9,246 nt of DNA, taken from the NCBI GenBank assembly GCA_050115555.1, contig JASFQI010000191.1, forward strand, positions 1 through 9,246. The letters run 5' to 3'. This DNA is from JASFQI01 sp050115555 (GTDB lineage: Bacteria > Desulfobacterota > DSM-4660 > Desulfatiglandales > HGW-15). Below the pieces are notes generated by a model. It saw nothing but the letters and a program-made list of their open reading frames with translations. It was not told where the DNA came from and made no database searches. Of the stretch, positions 1 through 5,413 are shown in pieces (positions within the stretch are counted from its first letter, which is position 1; each line of letters starts with the position of its first letter). A program made the position numbers and the translations under genes.

Positions 1-753
1 GCACGAGCCATCCGTGCATCGCACATCCCCGTGGTTTCAGCCGTAGGCCACGAGATCGACGTGACCATCTCCGACCTGGCGGCGGACCTTCGAGCGCCCA
101 CCCCGTCAGCCGCCGCCGAGATGCTCGTGACCGAAAAGGAAGCCCTTGTGGCGCGGTTGAAGGAGCTGAAGGCCCGTCTCGTATCGGGGGCCCGAACCCG
201 AATCCTTCGATGGGCGGAAAAGACGGAGCACCTGCGTGCCCGACTCCGCGATCCCAGAAAAGCGATCGAGCAAGGCTGGCAGCATCTCGACGACCTGTCC
301 GGTCGCCTGTTGCGGGCCCAGACGTTGTGCCTTCGGGAAAGAAAGGCAAGACTTACCACAGCCTCGGTTTCGCTTCGGCGCAGCTCCCCGCAAAGCACGA
401 TCCCGGCTCTTCGAAAAGAGCTCTTTCGGGATCTTCGGGACCTGAAAACGTCCATGGCGCGAGGACTTCTCTCCCGTCGCTCCGCGGTCTCCGTGCTTGA
501 AGGAAAGCTCGGGGGGCTCGATCCCCACGCCGTGTTGAAACGGGGGTACAGCATTACCAGGCGGCTTCCGGACGGCCGGGTGGTGAGGCAGGTGTCGGAT
601 GTTCGGGCGGGGGGTCTCGTGCAGGTGACCCTGGCCTCGGGCGAACTCGGTTGCCGCGTGGAAACCACCGATCCTGCCGCCGAATCGGGGGATTTGTGCT
701 TTCCCGGCCTAAGGGAAGCACAGAAGGGAAGGGAGGGGAAGGACCATGCCTGA
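1..753 (+). CDS. xseA: Exodeoxyribonuclease VII large subunit, C-terminal part (5' end outside window)
   Basis: Large subunit of exonuclease VII, which with XseB degrades single-stranded DNA to acid-soluble oligonucleotides in the cytoplasm. The frame is open from base 1 and gives 250 residues before TGA at 751-753; family members are about 400-460 residues, so roughly the N-terminal 45% (including the OB-fold) is missing. The family signature SAVGHEIDVTISD lies at visible residues 13-25, followed by ADLRAPTPSAAAE (28-40). A long charged, probably coiled-coil stretch (about 43-165) follows, then the conserved tail LDPHAVLKRGYSITR (173-187). About 35 residues beyond the last conserved strand look poorly conserved and charged. 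It overlaps xseB by 8 bp, consistent with translational coupling of the two subunits. An internal GTG at 31 is not the true start, because the signature reads through it from base 1. Confidence 0.95.
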   Translation, partial: ARAIRASHIPVVSAVGHEIDVTISDLAADLRAPTPSAAAEMLVTEKEALVARLKELKARLVSGARTRILRWAEKTEHLRARLRDPRKAIEQGWQHLDDLSGRLLRAQTLCLRERKARLTTASVSLRRSSPQSTIPALRKELFRDLRDLKTSMARGLLSRRSAVSVLEGKLGGLDPHAVLKRGYSITRRLPDGRVVRQVSDVRAGGLVQVTLASGELGCRVETTDPAAESGDLCFPGLREAQKGREGKDHA

Positions 754-991
754 GCCCAAGTTCGAGGCTTCTCTTCAGAGGCTGGAGGAGATTGTTCAAC
801 GACTCGAGAGCGGAGATATGCCCCTGGAGGAGTCCCTTCGCGTTTTCGAGGAAGGCATGAAGCTGGTTGCGTTCTGCTCCCAAAAGCTGGAGGAAGCGGA
901 AAAAAAGGTCACCCTCCTCACGAGTCGGCAGGAAGGAGGGGTGGACGAGGTCCCCTTCGACCTCGAAAACCAAGGAGGCGAGAACGAATGA
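746..991 (+). CDS. xseB: Exodeoxyribonuclease VII small subunit
   Basis: Small helical subunit of exonuclease VII; several copies bind the coiled-coil arms of XseA. The 81-residue length is normal for the family. The pattern FEASLQRLEEIVQRLESGD (6-24), then PLEESLRVFEEG and a Cys followed by KLEEAEKKV, is typical: two amphipathic helices with the LE.IV..LE.G motif. The ATG at 746 is preceded by a GGAGGGG Shine-Dalgarno (732-738) with 7 bases of spacing, inside the end of xseA. The stop overlaps the ispA start as ATGA, so xseA, xseB and ispA are probably co-translated. The last 15 or so residues (GGVDEVPFDLENQGGENE) are acidic and variable, as is usual. Confidence 0.96.
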   Translation: MPEPKFEASLQRLEEIVQRLESGDMPLEESLRVFEEGMKLVAFCSQKLEEAEKKVTLLTSRQEGGVDEVPFDLENQGGENE

Positions 992-1881
992 TGGACCTTC
1001 AAGCCTACCTCGCCAAGAAACGGGAGATCGTAGATCGAGCCCTGGAGGCACTCTTTCCCGAACCCCAGGGGCCGGCCTCGGACGTGGTCCGTGCCATGAC
1101 CTACAGTGTTTTCGCCGGAGGGAAGCGGCTTCGGCCTATCCTGTGCATCGCCGGGGCGGAAACCGTGGGAGGAGAAAGCCGCCACGTGTTGCAGGCGGCC
1201 TGTGCCCTGGAGCTCATCCACACGTATTCCCTGATCCACGACGACCTCCCCGTCATGGACGACGACGACCTGCGCCGCGGAAAGCCCACGAACCACAAGG
1301 TTTTCGGCGAAGCCATCGCCCTCCTGGCCGGGGACGGACTCCTGACCGAGGCCTTCTGCGTGCTGGCCGGCATGCCTGTCCCCGAGGGCACCCCTTCGAC
1401 CGTCCTCCCGCGCGTCATCCGATGGATCGCTGAAGCCGCCGGGTACAGCGGCATGATCGGGGGACAGGTGGCGGACGTCCAGTCCGAAGGCGCTCCCCCG
1501 GATGCCGAGCTCGTCCGCTTCATTCACGAACACAAGACCGCAGACCTCATCACCGTGGCCACAGTCTCCGGAGCCCTGCTCTGTGGAGCGGAGGAGAGCG
1601 CGATTCGTGCGCTCTCGAGCTATGGGCGGCGGATCGGTCTCGCCTTTCAGATATCGGACGACATCCTGAACATCGAGGGCGATAAGCAAACCCTTGGAAA
1701 AGACGTGGGGAGCGACGAGAAGCGGGGAAAGCAGACCTGGCCGGCGGTCTTCGGCCTGGAGGAAGCCAAGCGGGCCCAGAGGGATCTGGTCCTTGAAGCG
1801 GTTGAATCCCTGAATCCTTTCGACCACCGAGCGGACCCGTTGCGAGCCATTGCAATGTACATTATCGAGAGACGCAAATGA
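988..1881 (+). CDS. ispA: Farnesyl diphosphate synthase (short-chain trans-prenyltransferase)
   Basis: Condenses dimethylallyl/geranyl diphosphate with isopentenyl diphosphate to give farnesyl diphosphate, precursor of undecaprenyl phosphate, quinone side chains and hopanoids. 297 residues, normal length. Visible motifs: GGKRLRP (44-50, IPP binding), first Asp-rich motif DDLPVMD (85-91) continuing DDDLRRGKPT, GGQ (158-160), HKT (182-184), second Asp-rich region FQISDDILNIEGD (220-232), and the C-terminal YIIERRK. The first Asp motif has the two-residue insertion of bacterial (type II) FPP synthases, and a Tyr five residues before it (Y80) suggests a C15 product. The second motif reads DDILN rather than the textbook DDxxD. 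The ATG at 988 follows AAGGAGG (972-978) by 9 bases; an adjacent in-frame ATG at 991 is a less well-spaced alternative. It overlaps xseB and dxs by 4 bp each. A GGPP synthase specificity cannot be excluded from sequence alone. Confidence 0.94.
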   Translation: MMDLQAYLAKKREIVDRALEALFPEPQGPASDVVRAMTYSVFAGGKRLRPILCIAGAETVGGESRHVLQAACALELIHTYSLIHDDLPVMDDDDLRRGKPTNHKVFGEAIALLAGDGLLTEAFCVLAGMPVPEGTPSTVLPRVIRWIAEAAGYSGMIGGQVADVQSEGAPPDAELVRFIHEHKTADLITVATVSGALLCGAEESAIRALSSYGRRIGLAFQISDDILNIEGDKQTLGKDVGSDEKRGKQTWPAVFGLEEAKRAQRDLVLEAVESLNPFDHRADPLRAIAMYIIERRK

Positions 1882-3779
1882 AAGAGAGCGACACGGAAAA
1901 GACGATCCTGGAACGTATCGACAGCCCGGCGGACCTCAAGCACCTGACGATCCAGGAGATGGAACAGCTGGCCGCCGAGATTCGCAACAAGATCATCGAG
2001 ACCGTCTCCAAGACCGGTGGTCACCTTGCACCCAGCCTCGGTGTGGTGGAGCTGACCCTGGCGCTTCATTACGTGTTCGACACCCCCCGGGACAAGATCA
2101 TCTGGGACGTGGGGCATCAGGCGTACACGCACAAGCTGATTACGGGAAGGCGGGACCGTTTTCATACCCTTCGAACCCTGGGAGGGATCAGCGGGTTTCC
2201 CAAGCGTGCGGAGAGCCCTTACGATCCGTTTGATACGGGTCACAGCAGCACATCGATCTCCGCGGGTCTCGGCATCAGCACGGCCCACGCGCTTCAGGGC
2301 GCTGAGGGCCGGGTGATCGCGGTGATCGGGGACGGGTCCATGACCGGAGGCATGGCCTATGAGGGTCTGAATCAGGCGGGGCACACGGAAAAAGACCTCA
2401 TCGTGGTCTTGAACGACAACGAGATGTCTATTGCGCCCAATGTGGGGGCGTTTTCTTCCTTCCTGAGCCGTACCATGTCCGGGAAGCGTTTCGTGAACTT
2501 TCGAAAGGACCTGGAGACCTTTCTCAAGTCGATTCCGGGGGTCGGGGAGAACATCCTGAACATCGCACGAAAGAGCGAGGATTCCTTCATCACCTTCTTT
2601 ACTCCGGGCATGCTCTTTGAGGCGTTCAAGTTCCGGTACATCGGCCCCATTCGGGGACACCGGCTGGACCGCATGATCGAAACCTTCCAGAACACGCTCC
2701 ACATCCCGGGCCCCGTGCTCGTTCACGCGATCACACGCAAGGGAAAGGGATACAGACCTGCGGAAAAGGACCCTGCCCATTACCACGGAGTGGGCGTTTT
2801 CGAGATCGAGACCGGGACCCCGGCCCGATCGAGCACGCCGCCGCCGCCCACCTACACGGATGTCTTCGGGGATGCCATGGTGGAGCTGGGGAAGAAACAG
2901 GATACCCTCTTTGCGATCACCGCTGCCATGCCCGAGGGAACGGGTCTCCACAAGTTCGCGGAAACATTCCCGGAGCGGTTCCTGGATGTGGGCATCGCCG
3001 AGCAGCATGCCGTGACGTTTGCTGCCGGGCTGGCCGTCGAGGGTCTTCGCCCCGTGGTGGCGATTTACTCCACGTTCCTTCAGCGGGCGTACGACCAGAT
3101 CATTCACGACGTCTGTCTACAAAATCTGCCCGTGGTCTTTTGCCTGGATCGCGGGGGACTGGTCGGGGAGGACGGTCCGACCCATCACGGGCCCTTTGAC
3201 CTGTCCTATCTGCGCATCCTGCCCAACATGACCGTCATGGCGCCCAAGGACGAAAACGAGCTCCGGAACATGCTTTACACCGCCCTGAAGCAGACGGGCC
3301 CCGTGGCGATCCGCTACCCCCGGGGAAGTGGCCTGGGCGTGCCGCTGGACAAGGATTTCCAGGAGATCCCCATGGGCAGGGCGGAACCGCTCCGCCAAGG
3401 CGACGATCTGACCCTCCTCGCCTTAGGGAGCATGGTGGCTCCGTCGCTCGAGGCAGCCGAGACGCTGGCGGCCGAAGGGATCCAGGCCGAGGTCGTCAAC
3501 GTCCGATTCGTCAAGCCCCTGGACCCGCTTTTAAAGGATCTGGCCCTGAAAACGGGACGTGTGCTCGTGGTGGAGGAAAACACGCGTTCGGGAGGGCTGG
3601 GTGGAGCCGTTCTCGAGGATTTCAACGACAATGGAATCCTCGGGCAGGTGGCCGTTCGCCGGATCGGTATTCCAGACCGTTTCGTGGAGCACGGGCCTCC
3701 TTCCGTCCTCCGTGAGAGATGCGGGCTGGATGCGGCATCCATTCACAAGGAGGCCAGGGATCTCTGCCAAGGAGCATAG
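1878..3779 (+). CDS. dxs: 1-deoxy-D-xylulose-5-phosphate synthase
   Basis: Thiamine diphosphate enzyme joining pyruvate and glyceraldehyde 3-phosphate to give DXP, the first step of the MEP isoprenoid pathway and also a thiamine/pyridoxal precursor; cytoplasmic. 633 residues, full length. Visible motifs: SKTGGHLAPSLG (44-55, with His49), WDVGHQAYTHK (76-86, His80), the ThDP/Mg motif GDGSMTGGMAYEGLN (151-165) with LNDNEMSI (178-185), catalytic Glu in VGIAEQHA (371-378, E375), DRGGLVGEDGPTHHG (424-438) of the Pyr domain, and the transketolase C-terminal domain with VVEENTRSGGLG (564-575). The usual IGP(I/V)DGH reads IGPIRGH (256-261 region), so Asp is replaced by Arg. The start ATG at 1878 overlaps the ispA stop as ATGA; upstream there is only a weak GAGAG, so translation probably depends on coupling. 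The pairing with ispA puts the first and a late isoprenoid step in one transcript. Confidence 0.97.
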   Translation: MKESDTEKTILERIDSPADLKHLTIQEMEQLAAEIRNKIIETVSKTGGHLAPSLGVVELTLALHYVFDTPRDKIIWDVGHQAYTHKLITGRRDRFHTLRTLGGISGFPKRAESPYDPFDTGHSSTSISAGLGISTAHALQGAEGRVIAVIGDGSMTGGMAYEGLNQAGHTEKDLIVVLNDNEMSIAPNVGAFSSFLSRTMSGKRFVNFRKDLETFLKSIPGVGENILNIARKSEDSFITFFTPGMLFEAFKFRYIGPIRGHRLDRMIETFQNTLHIPGPVLVHAITRKGKGYRPAEKDPAHYHGVGVFEIETGTPARSSTPPPPTYTDVFGDAMVELGKKQDTLFAITAAMPEGTGLHKFAETFPERFLDVGIAEQHAVTFAAGLAVEGLRPVVAIYSTFLQRAYDQIIHDVCLQNLPVVFCLDRGGLVGEDGPTHHGPFDLSYLRILPNMTVMAPKDENELRNMLYTALKQTGPVAIRYPRGSGLGVPLDKDFQEIPMGRAEPLRQGDDLTLLALGSMVAPSLEAAETLAAEGIQAEVVNVRFVKPLDPLLKDLALKTGRVLVVEENTRSGGLGGAVLEDFNDNGILGQVAVRRIGIPDRFVEHGPPSVLRERCGLDAASIHKEARDLCQGA

Positions 3780-3789
3780 CCCTTCCCGG

Positions 3790-4539
3790 GTGAGGCTGGA
3801 TCGGCTCCTGGTCCAGAAACACCTGGCCGAATCCCGACAAAAGGCCCAAGCCCTGATCATGGCCGGCGTGGTGGACGTGGACGGGGTTCGAGTGGACAAA
3901 CCCGGGCGCGAAGTGCCGGTTTCCGCCGAGGTCACGCTTCGCGAGTCCTCGCCGCCCTTTGTGAGTCGAGGCGGTCTCAAGCTGGCAGAGGCCCTCCGAC
4001 GTTTTTCCGTTTCCGTGGAAAGCCGTGTGATCCTCGATGTGGGAGCCTCCACCGGAGGGTTCACCGACTGCCTTCTCCAGCACAGGGCAGCCCGGGTGAT
4101 CGCCGTGGATGTGGGGTACGGCCAGCTTCACTGGACCCTTCGAAACGATCCTCGGGTCCGCATCCTCGAGAAAACGAACATCCGGCATCTCACGTCCGAG
4201 GCCCTTGGGGAAACCGCCCAGGGAGCCGTCATCGACGTCTCGTTCATCTCCCTTCGCCTTGTGATCCCGGCGGTTTCCAAGCTTCTCACGCCGAATGGGT
4301 TTATCGTGGCTCTGGTCAAGCCGCAGTTCGAGGTGGGACGCGGGCAGGTGGGCAAAGGGGGAGTCGTGCGTGATCCCGCGCTTCATCGCTCCGTGCTTCG
4401 GGATCTCACCGCGTTTTTCGCCGAGAACGCGTGGGAACTGATCGAGCAGGCCCCCTCCCCCATCCTGGGGCCCAAGGGAAACCGGGAGTTCCTCGTTCAC
4501 CTCGAGAGGGCTTCGGGCGGAGGCGAAGCCGCTGAATGA
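3790..4539 (+). CDS. tlyA: TlyA-family S4-domain RNA methyltransferase (23S/16S rRNA 2'-O-methyltransferase or hemolysin-A-like)
   Basis: 249 residues from GTG at 3790. An N-terminal S4 RNA-binding domain (about 1-55, RLDRLLVQKHLAESRQKAQ) is followed by an FtsJ/RrmJ-type SAM methyltransferase domain. Visible: SRGGLKL (59-65), SAM loop DVGASTGGFTDCLLQ (83-97), AVDVGYGQLHWTLR (105-118), DVSFISL (149-155), LVKPQFE (175-181) and NREFLVHL (231-238). K64, D149, K177 and E233 fit the K-D-K-E catalytic tetrad of 2'-O-ribose methyltransferases; each is offset by five from the tetrad I recall for Mycobacterium tuberculosis TlyA. Family members methylate rRNA (a cytidine, capreomycin-related in mycobacteria), but this substrate is inferred. 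The start is chosen because the family begins M-x-LD-x-x-L; an in-frame ATG at 3730 would add 20 non-conserved residues inside dxs. AAGGAG (3769-3774) lies 15 bases upstream, longer than usual, so coupling to dxs, 10 bp away, is likely. Confidence 0.93.
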   Translation: MRLDRLLVQKHLAESRQKAQALIMAGVVDVDGVRVDKPGREVPVSAEVTLRESSPPFVSRGGLKLAEALRRFSVSVESRVILDVGASTGGFTDCLLQHRAARVIAVDVGYGQLHWTLRNDPRVRILEKTNIRHLTSEALGETAQGAVIDVSFISLRLVIPAVSKLLTPNGFIVALVKPQFEVGRGQVGKGGVVRDPALHRSVLRDLTAFFAENAWELIEQAPSPILGPKGNREFLVHLERASGGGEAAE

Positions 4540-4583
4540 AGGCCTCACCCTACGGAATCTCCTGAGAGGACAAGACGCACTCC

Positions 4584-4627
4584 TCCCCCCAGGGCACGCG
4601 CCATGCGCGTCCGGCGTATAGGGGGGA
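4584..4627. terminator. Composite stem-loop between convergent tlyA and PxxKW genes
   Basis: An outer 7-bp perfect stem, TCCCCCC (4584-4590) with GGGGGGA (4621-4627), encloses an inner hairpin ACGCGC-CAT-GCGCGT (4596-4610). It sits 44 bp after the tlyA stop and 31 bp after the PxxKW stop, where a shared bidirectional terminator would be expected. No T-run follows on either strand, so it is not a canonical intrinsic terminator. It could act as an RNA 3'-end stabiliser or stem-loop terminator without a U tract. The pairing is read directly; the function is inferred. Confidence 0.4.
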
Positions 4628-4658
4628 CGTTCGAGGATTCCCGAAAAGGAGAACCGGC

Positions 4659-4940
4659 TTAGTGGCCTCGGCGCTTAGACGCCTTCAGAGGGTTGAGCTT
4701 TCCGTTCCCCTGATTCCCGTTCGAGGCCTTGACGTGCGTGGCCATGCTGCAGATCCCCGAGCGCCACTTGACCGAGGGGTCGGGGAAACTGATGCAGTAT
4801 TTGCCGGAGGGAAACTCTTGAATTCGCTGGCAGCCTTCACACTGCTCTACGATGGGATGGCAGTGTCCGCCGTTGAACCGGCAGCCGCCCTTGCTCATAA
4901 AAAAACAATCCACACCTTCTTTGACCGTTGCACAAACCAT
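4659..4940 (-). CDS. PxxKW family cysteine-rich protein
   Basis: A 93-residue small soluble protein with eight cysteines (C3, C12, C20, C27, C34, C37, C49, C64), including a CEGC pair (34-37), and the motif PSVKW (55-59) that gives the PxxKW family its name. The pattern resembles family members I know from sulfate-reducing and related Desulfobacterota, beginning M-x-C-x-T-V-K and ending in N-P-L-K-A-S-K. The Cys/His content suggests binding of zinc or an iron-sulfur cluster, but no function is established that I know of. There is no signal peptide or membrane segment. ATG at 4940 is preferred over GTG at 4949: it matches the family N-terminus, and GGAAAGGA (4951-4958 on the complement) lies 10 bases upstream, whereas that site is only one base from the GTG. 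An in-frame TAG just upstream bounds the gene. It is monocistronic, convergent with tlyA, and driven by a near-perfect sigma70 promoter about 205 bp upstream across a structured leader. Confidence 0.85.
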   Translation of the reverse strand: MVCATVKEGVDCFFMSKGGCRFNGGHCHPIVEQCEGCQRIQEFPSGKYCISFPDPSVKWRSGICSMATHVKASNGNQGNGKLNPLKASKRRGH

Positions 4941-5005
4941 GGTGATCACGTCCTTTCCCGCCTATAGCGTAACCGATGTTCAAAAACCGTCCTTGGAGCC
5001 CCCGC

Positions 5006-5052
5006 CCTCCTGCCTCCTTTTCCGTCTCACGGTTTCTGCAAACGGCAGGAGG
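5006..5052 (-). promoter_or_regulatory. Inverted repeat in the PxxKW leader (candidate RNA hairpin)
   Basis: On the - strand CCTCCTGCC (5052 to 5044) is followed 29 bases later by its exact complement GGCAGGAGG (5014 to 5006), a 9-bp perfect stem. The loop contains a smaller GTTT-GCAG-AAAC hairpin. The CCTCCT half can instead pair with AGGAGG at 5098-5093, so two conformations exclude each other. It lies in the transcribed leader between the promoter and the PxxKW start. The pairing is seen directly; a regulatory role is inferred. Confidence 0.4.
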
Positions 5053-5080
5053 TCTTCGGGTCCACCGGGGCCTTTTCCAT
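5027..5080 (-). CDS. Possible 17-codon upstream ORF (leader peptide) of the PxxKW gene
   Basis: ATG at 5080 opens a 17-codon frame, MEKAPVDPKTSCRLQKP, ending with TGA at 5029-5027. A strong Shine-Dalgarno GAGGAGG (5099-5093) lies 12 bases upstream, somewhat long spacing. The ORF lies wholly in the presumed leader transcript and covers the CCTCCTGCC half of the inverted repeat, so a translating ribosome would disrupt that hairpin. There is no run of a single amino-acid codon, so classical amino-acid attenuation is not supported. An ORF this short can arise by chance; the strong ribosome-binding site is the main support. Confidence 0.25.
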   Translation of the reverse strand: MEKAPVDPKTSCRLQKP

Positions 5081-5082
5081 GC

Positions 5083-5133
5083 AAAAAACAGGCCTCCTCG
5101 AATCGATCCCAAGGGACCTGTCGCAAGAAGGCC
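5083..5133 (-). terminator. Terminator-like hairpin plus T6 in the PxxKW leader (candidate attenuator or sRNA end)
   Basis: On the - strand GGCCTTCTT (5133 to 5125) can pair with GAGGAGGCC (5099 to 5091): nine pairs, two of them G-U, with a 25-base loop. The stem is followed by TG and then six T (5088 to 5083), the layout of an intrinsic terminator. It begins only about 12 bases after the expected transcription start. If it works, most transcripts would stop after about 60 nt. The 3' arm contains the Shine-Dalgarno of the small upstream ORF. The large loop makes it weaker than a textbook terminator. Confidence 0.4.
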
Positions 5134-5151
5134 AAAAAATCAAATCTGCTA

Positions 5152-5179
5152 ATTATACCTTAAAAACCACATTTGTCAA
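5152..5179 (-). promoter_or_regulatory. Consensus sigma70 promoter facing the PxxKW gene
   Basis: The - strand carries TTGACA (5179 to 5174), a 16-bp spacer, and TATAAT (5157 to 5152): both hexamers match consensus exactly. It sits in an AT-rich patch of otherwise GC-rich DNA. The expected start of transcription is near 5145, giving a leader of about 205 nt to the ATG at 4940. No other gene lies between. Confidence 0.85.
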
Positions 5180-5344
5180 CCTCATTTTTTCAATTTTCCC
5201 CGGTTCCCGGCCTCTCATGACCTCATCATCGCTTCATTCACGAATCGTTCTCAGCGCATTTTCCGTCCCACGATCTTCGCTCAGCCTGTGATCCCACCCT
5301 GGCCCCTACCCCAGGACTCACCCCTGGAAGGGGAAGAAAAGGCG

Positions 5345-5372
5345 TTGACCCGCCCCGGGAACGTGATAGGAT
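5345..5372 (+). promoter_or_regulatory. Sigma70-like promoter of icd
   Basis: TTGACC (5345-5350) and TAGGAT (5367-5372) are 16 bp apart, five and four matches to consensus respectively. The expected start near 5379 leaves a short leader of about 35 nt to the icd GTG at 5414. Its position downstream of an in-frame GTG at 5288 argues against that longer start. Confidence 0.6.
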
Positions 5373-5413
5373 TTTGCGCTCACATCGAAGCGTCAAGAGG
5401 AGGGAATCCCATC

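Noticed and set aside
1647..3107. A 486-codon open frame on the - strand
   Set aside because: It lies antisense to ispA and dxs, both with full conserved motifs. Its translation is Arg/His/Gly-rich with no recognisable domain, as expected of the reverse frame of GC-rich coding DNA.
3559..3789. Upstream extension of tlyA into dxs
   Set aside because: The added residues are the shifted frame of dxs and have no similarity to the S4 domain; the conserved domain begins at GTG 3790.
4941..4949. GTG 4949 as start of the PxxKW gene
   Set aside because: The Shine-Dalgarno would be one base away from it, while ATG 4940 has workable spacing and matches the family N-terminus.
4950..5150. Known structural RNA (SRP 4.5S, 6S, tmRNA) or cobalamin riboswitch in the PxxKW leader
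   Set aside because: GGCAGGAGG on the + strand recalls part of a cobalamin box, but the other conserved elements are absent. The SRP GGUCAGGUCCGGAAGGAAGCA-type core and the tmRNA ends are not present either.
5296..5333. Short hairpins (CCTGG/CCAGG and CCCCT-GGA-AGGGG) upstream of the icd promoter as terminators
   Set aside because: Stems are only 5 bp, no T-run follows on either strand, and no gene ends there.
5288..5413. A longer icd start at GTG 5288
   Set aside because: The extra 42 residues resemble no Icd N-terminus. The sigma70-like promoter (5345-5372) lies inside this stretch, and a good ribosome-binding site precedes GTG 5414.
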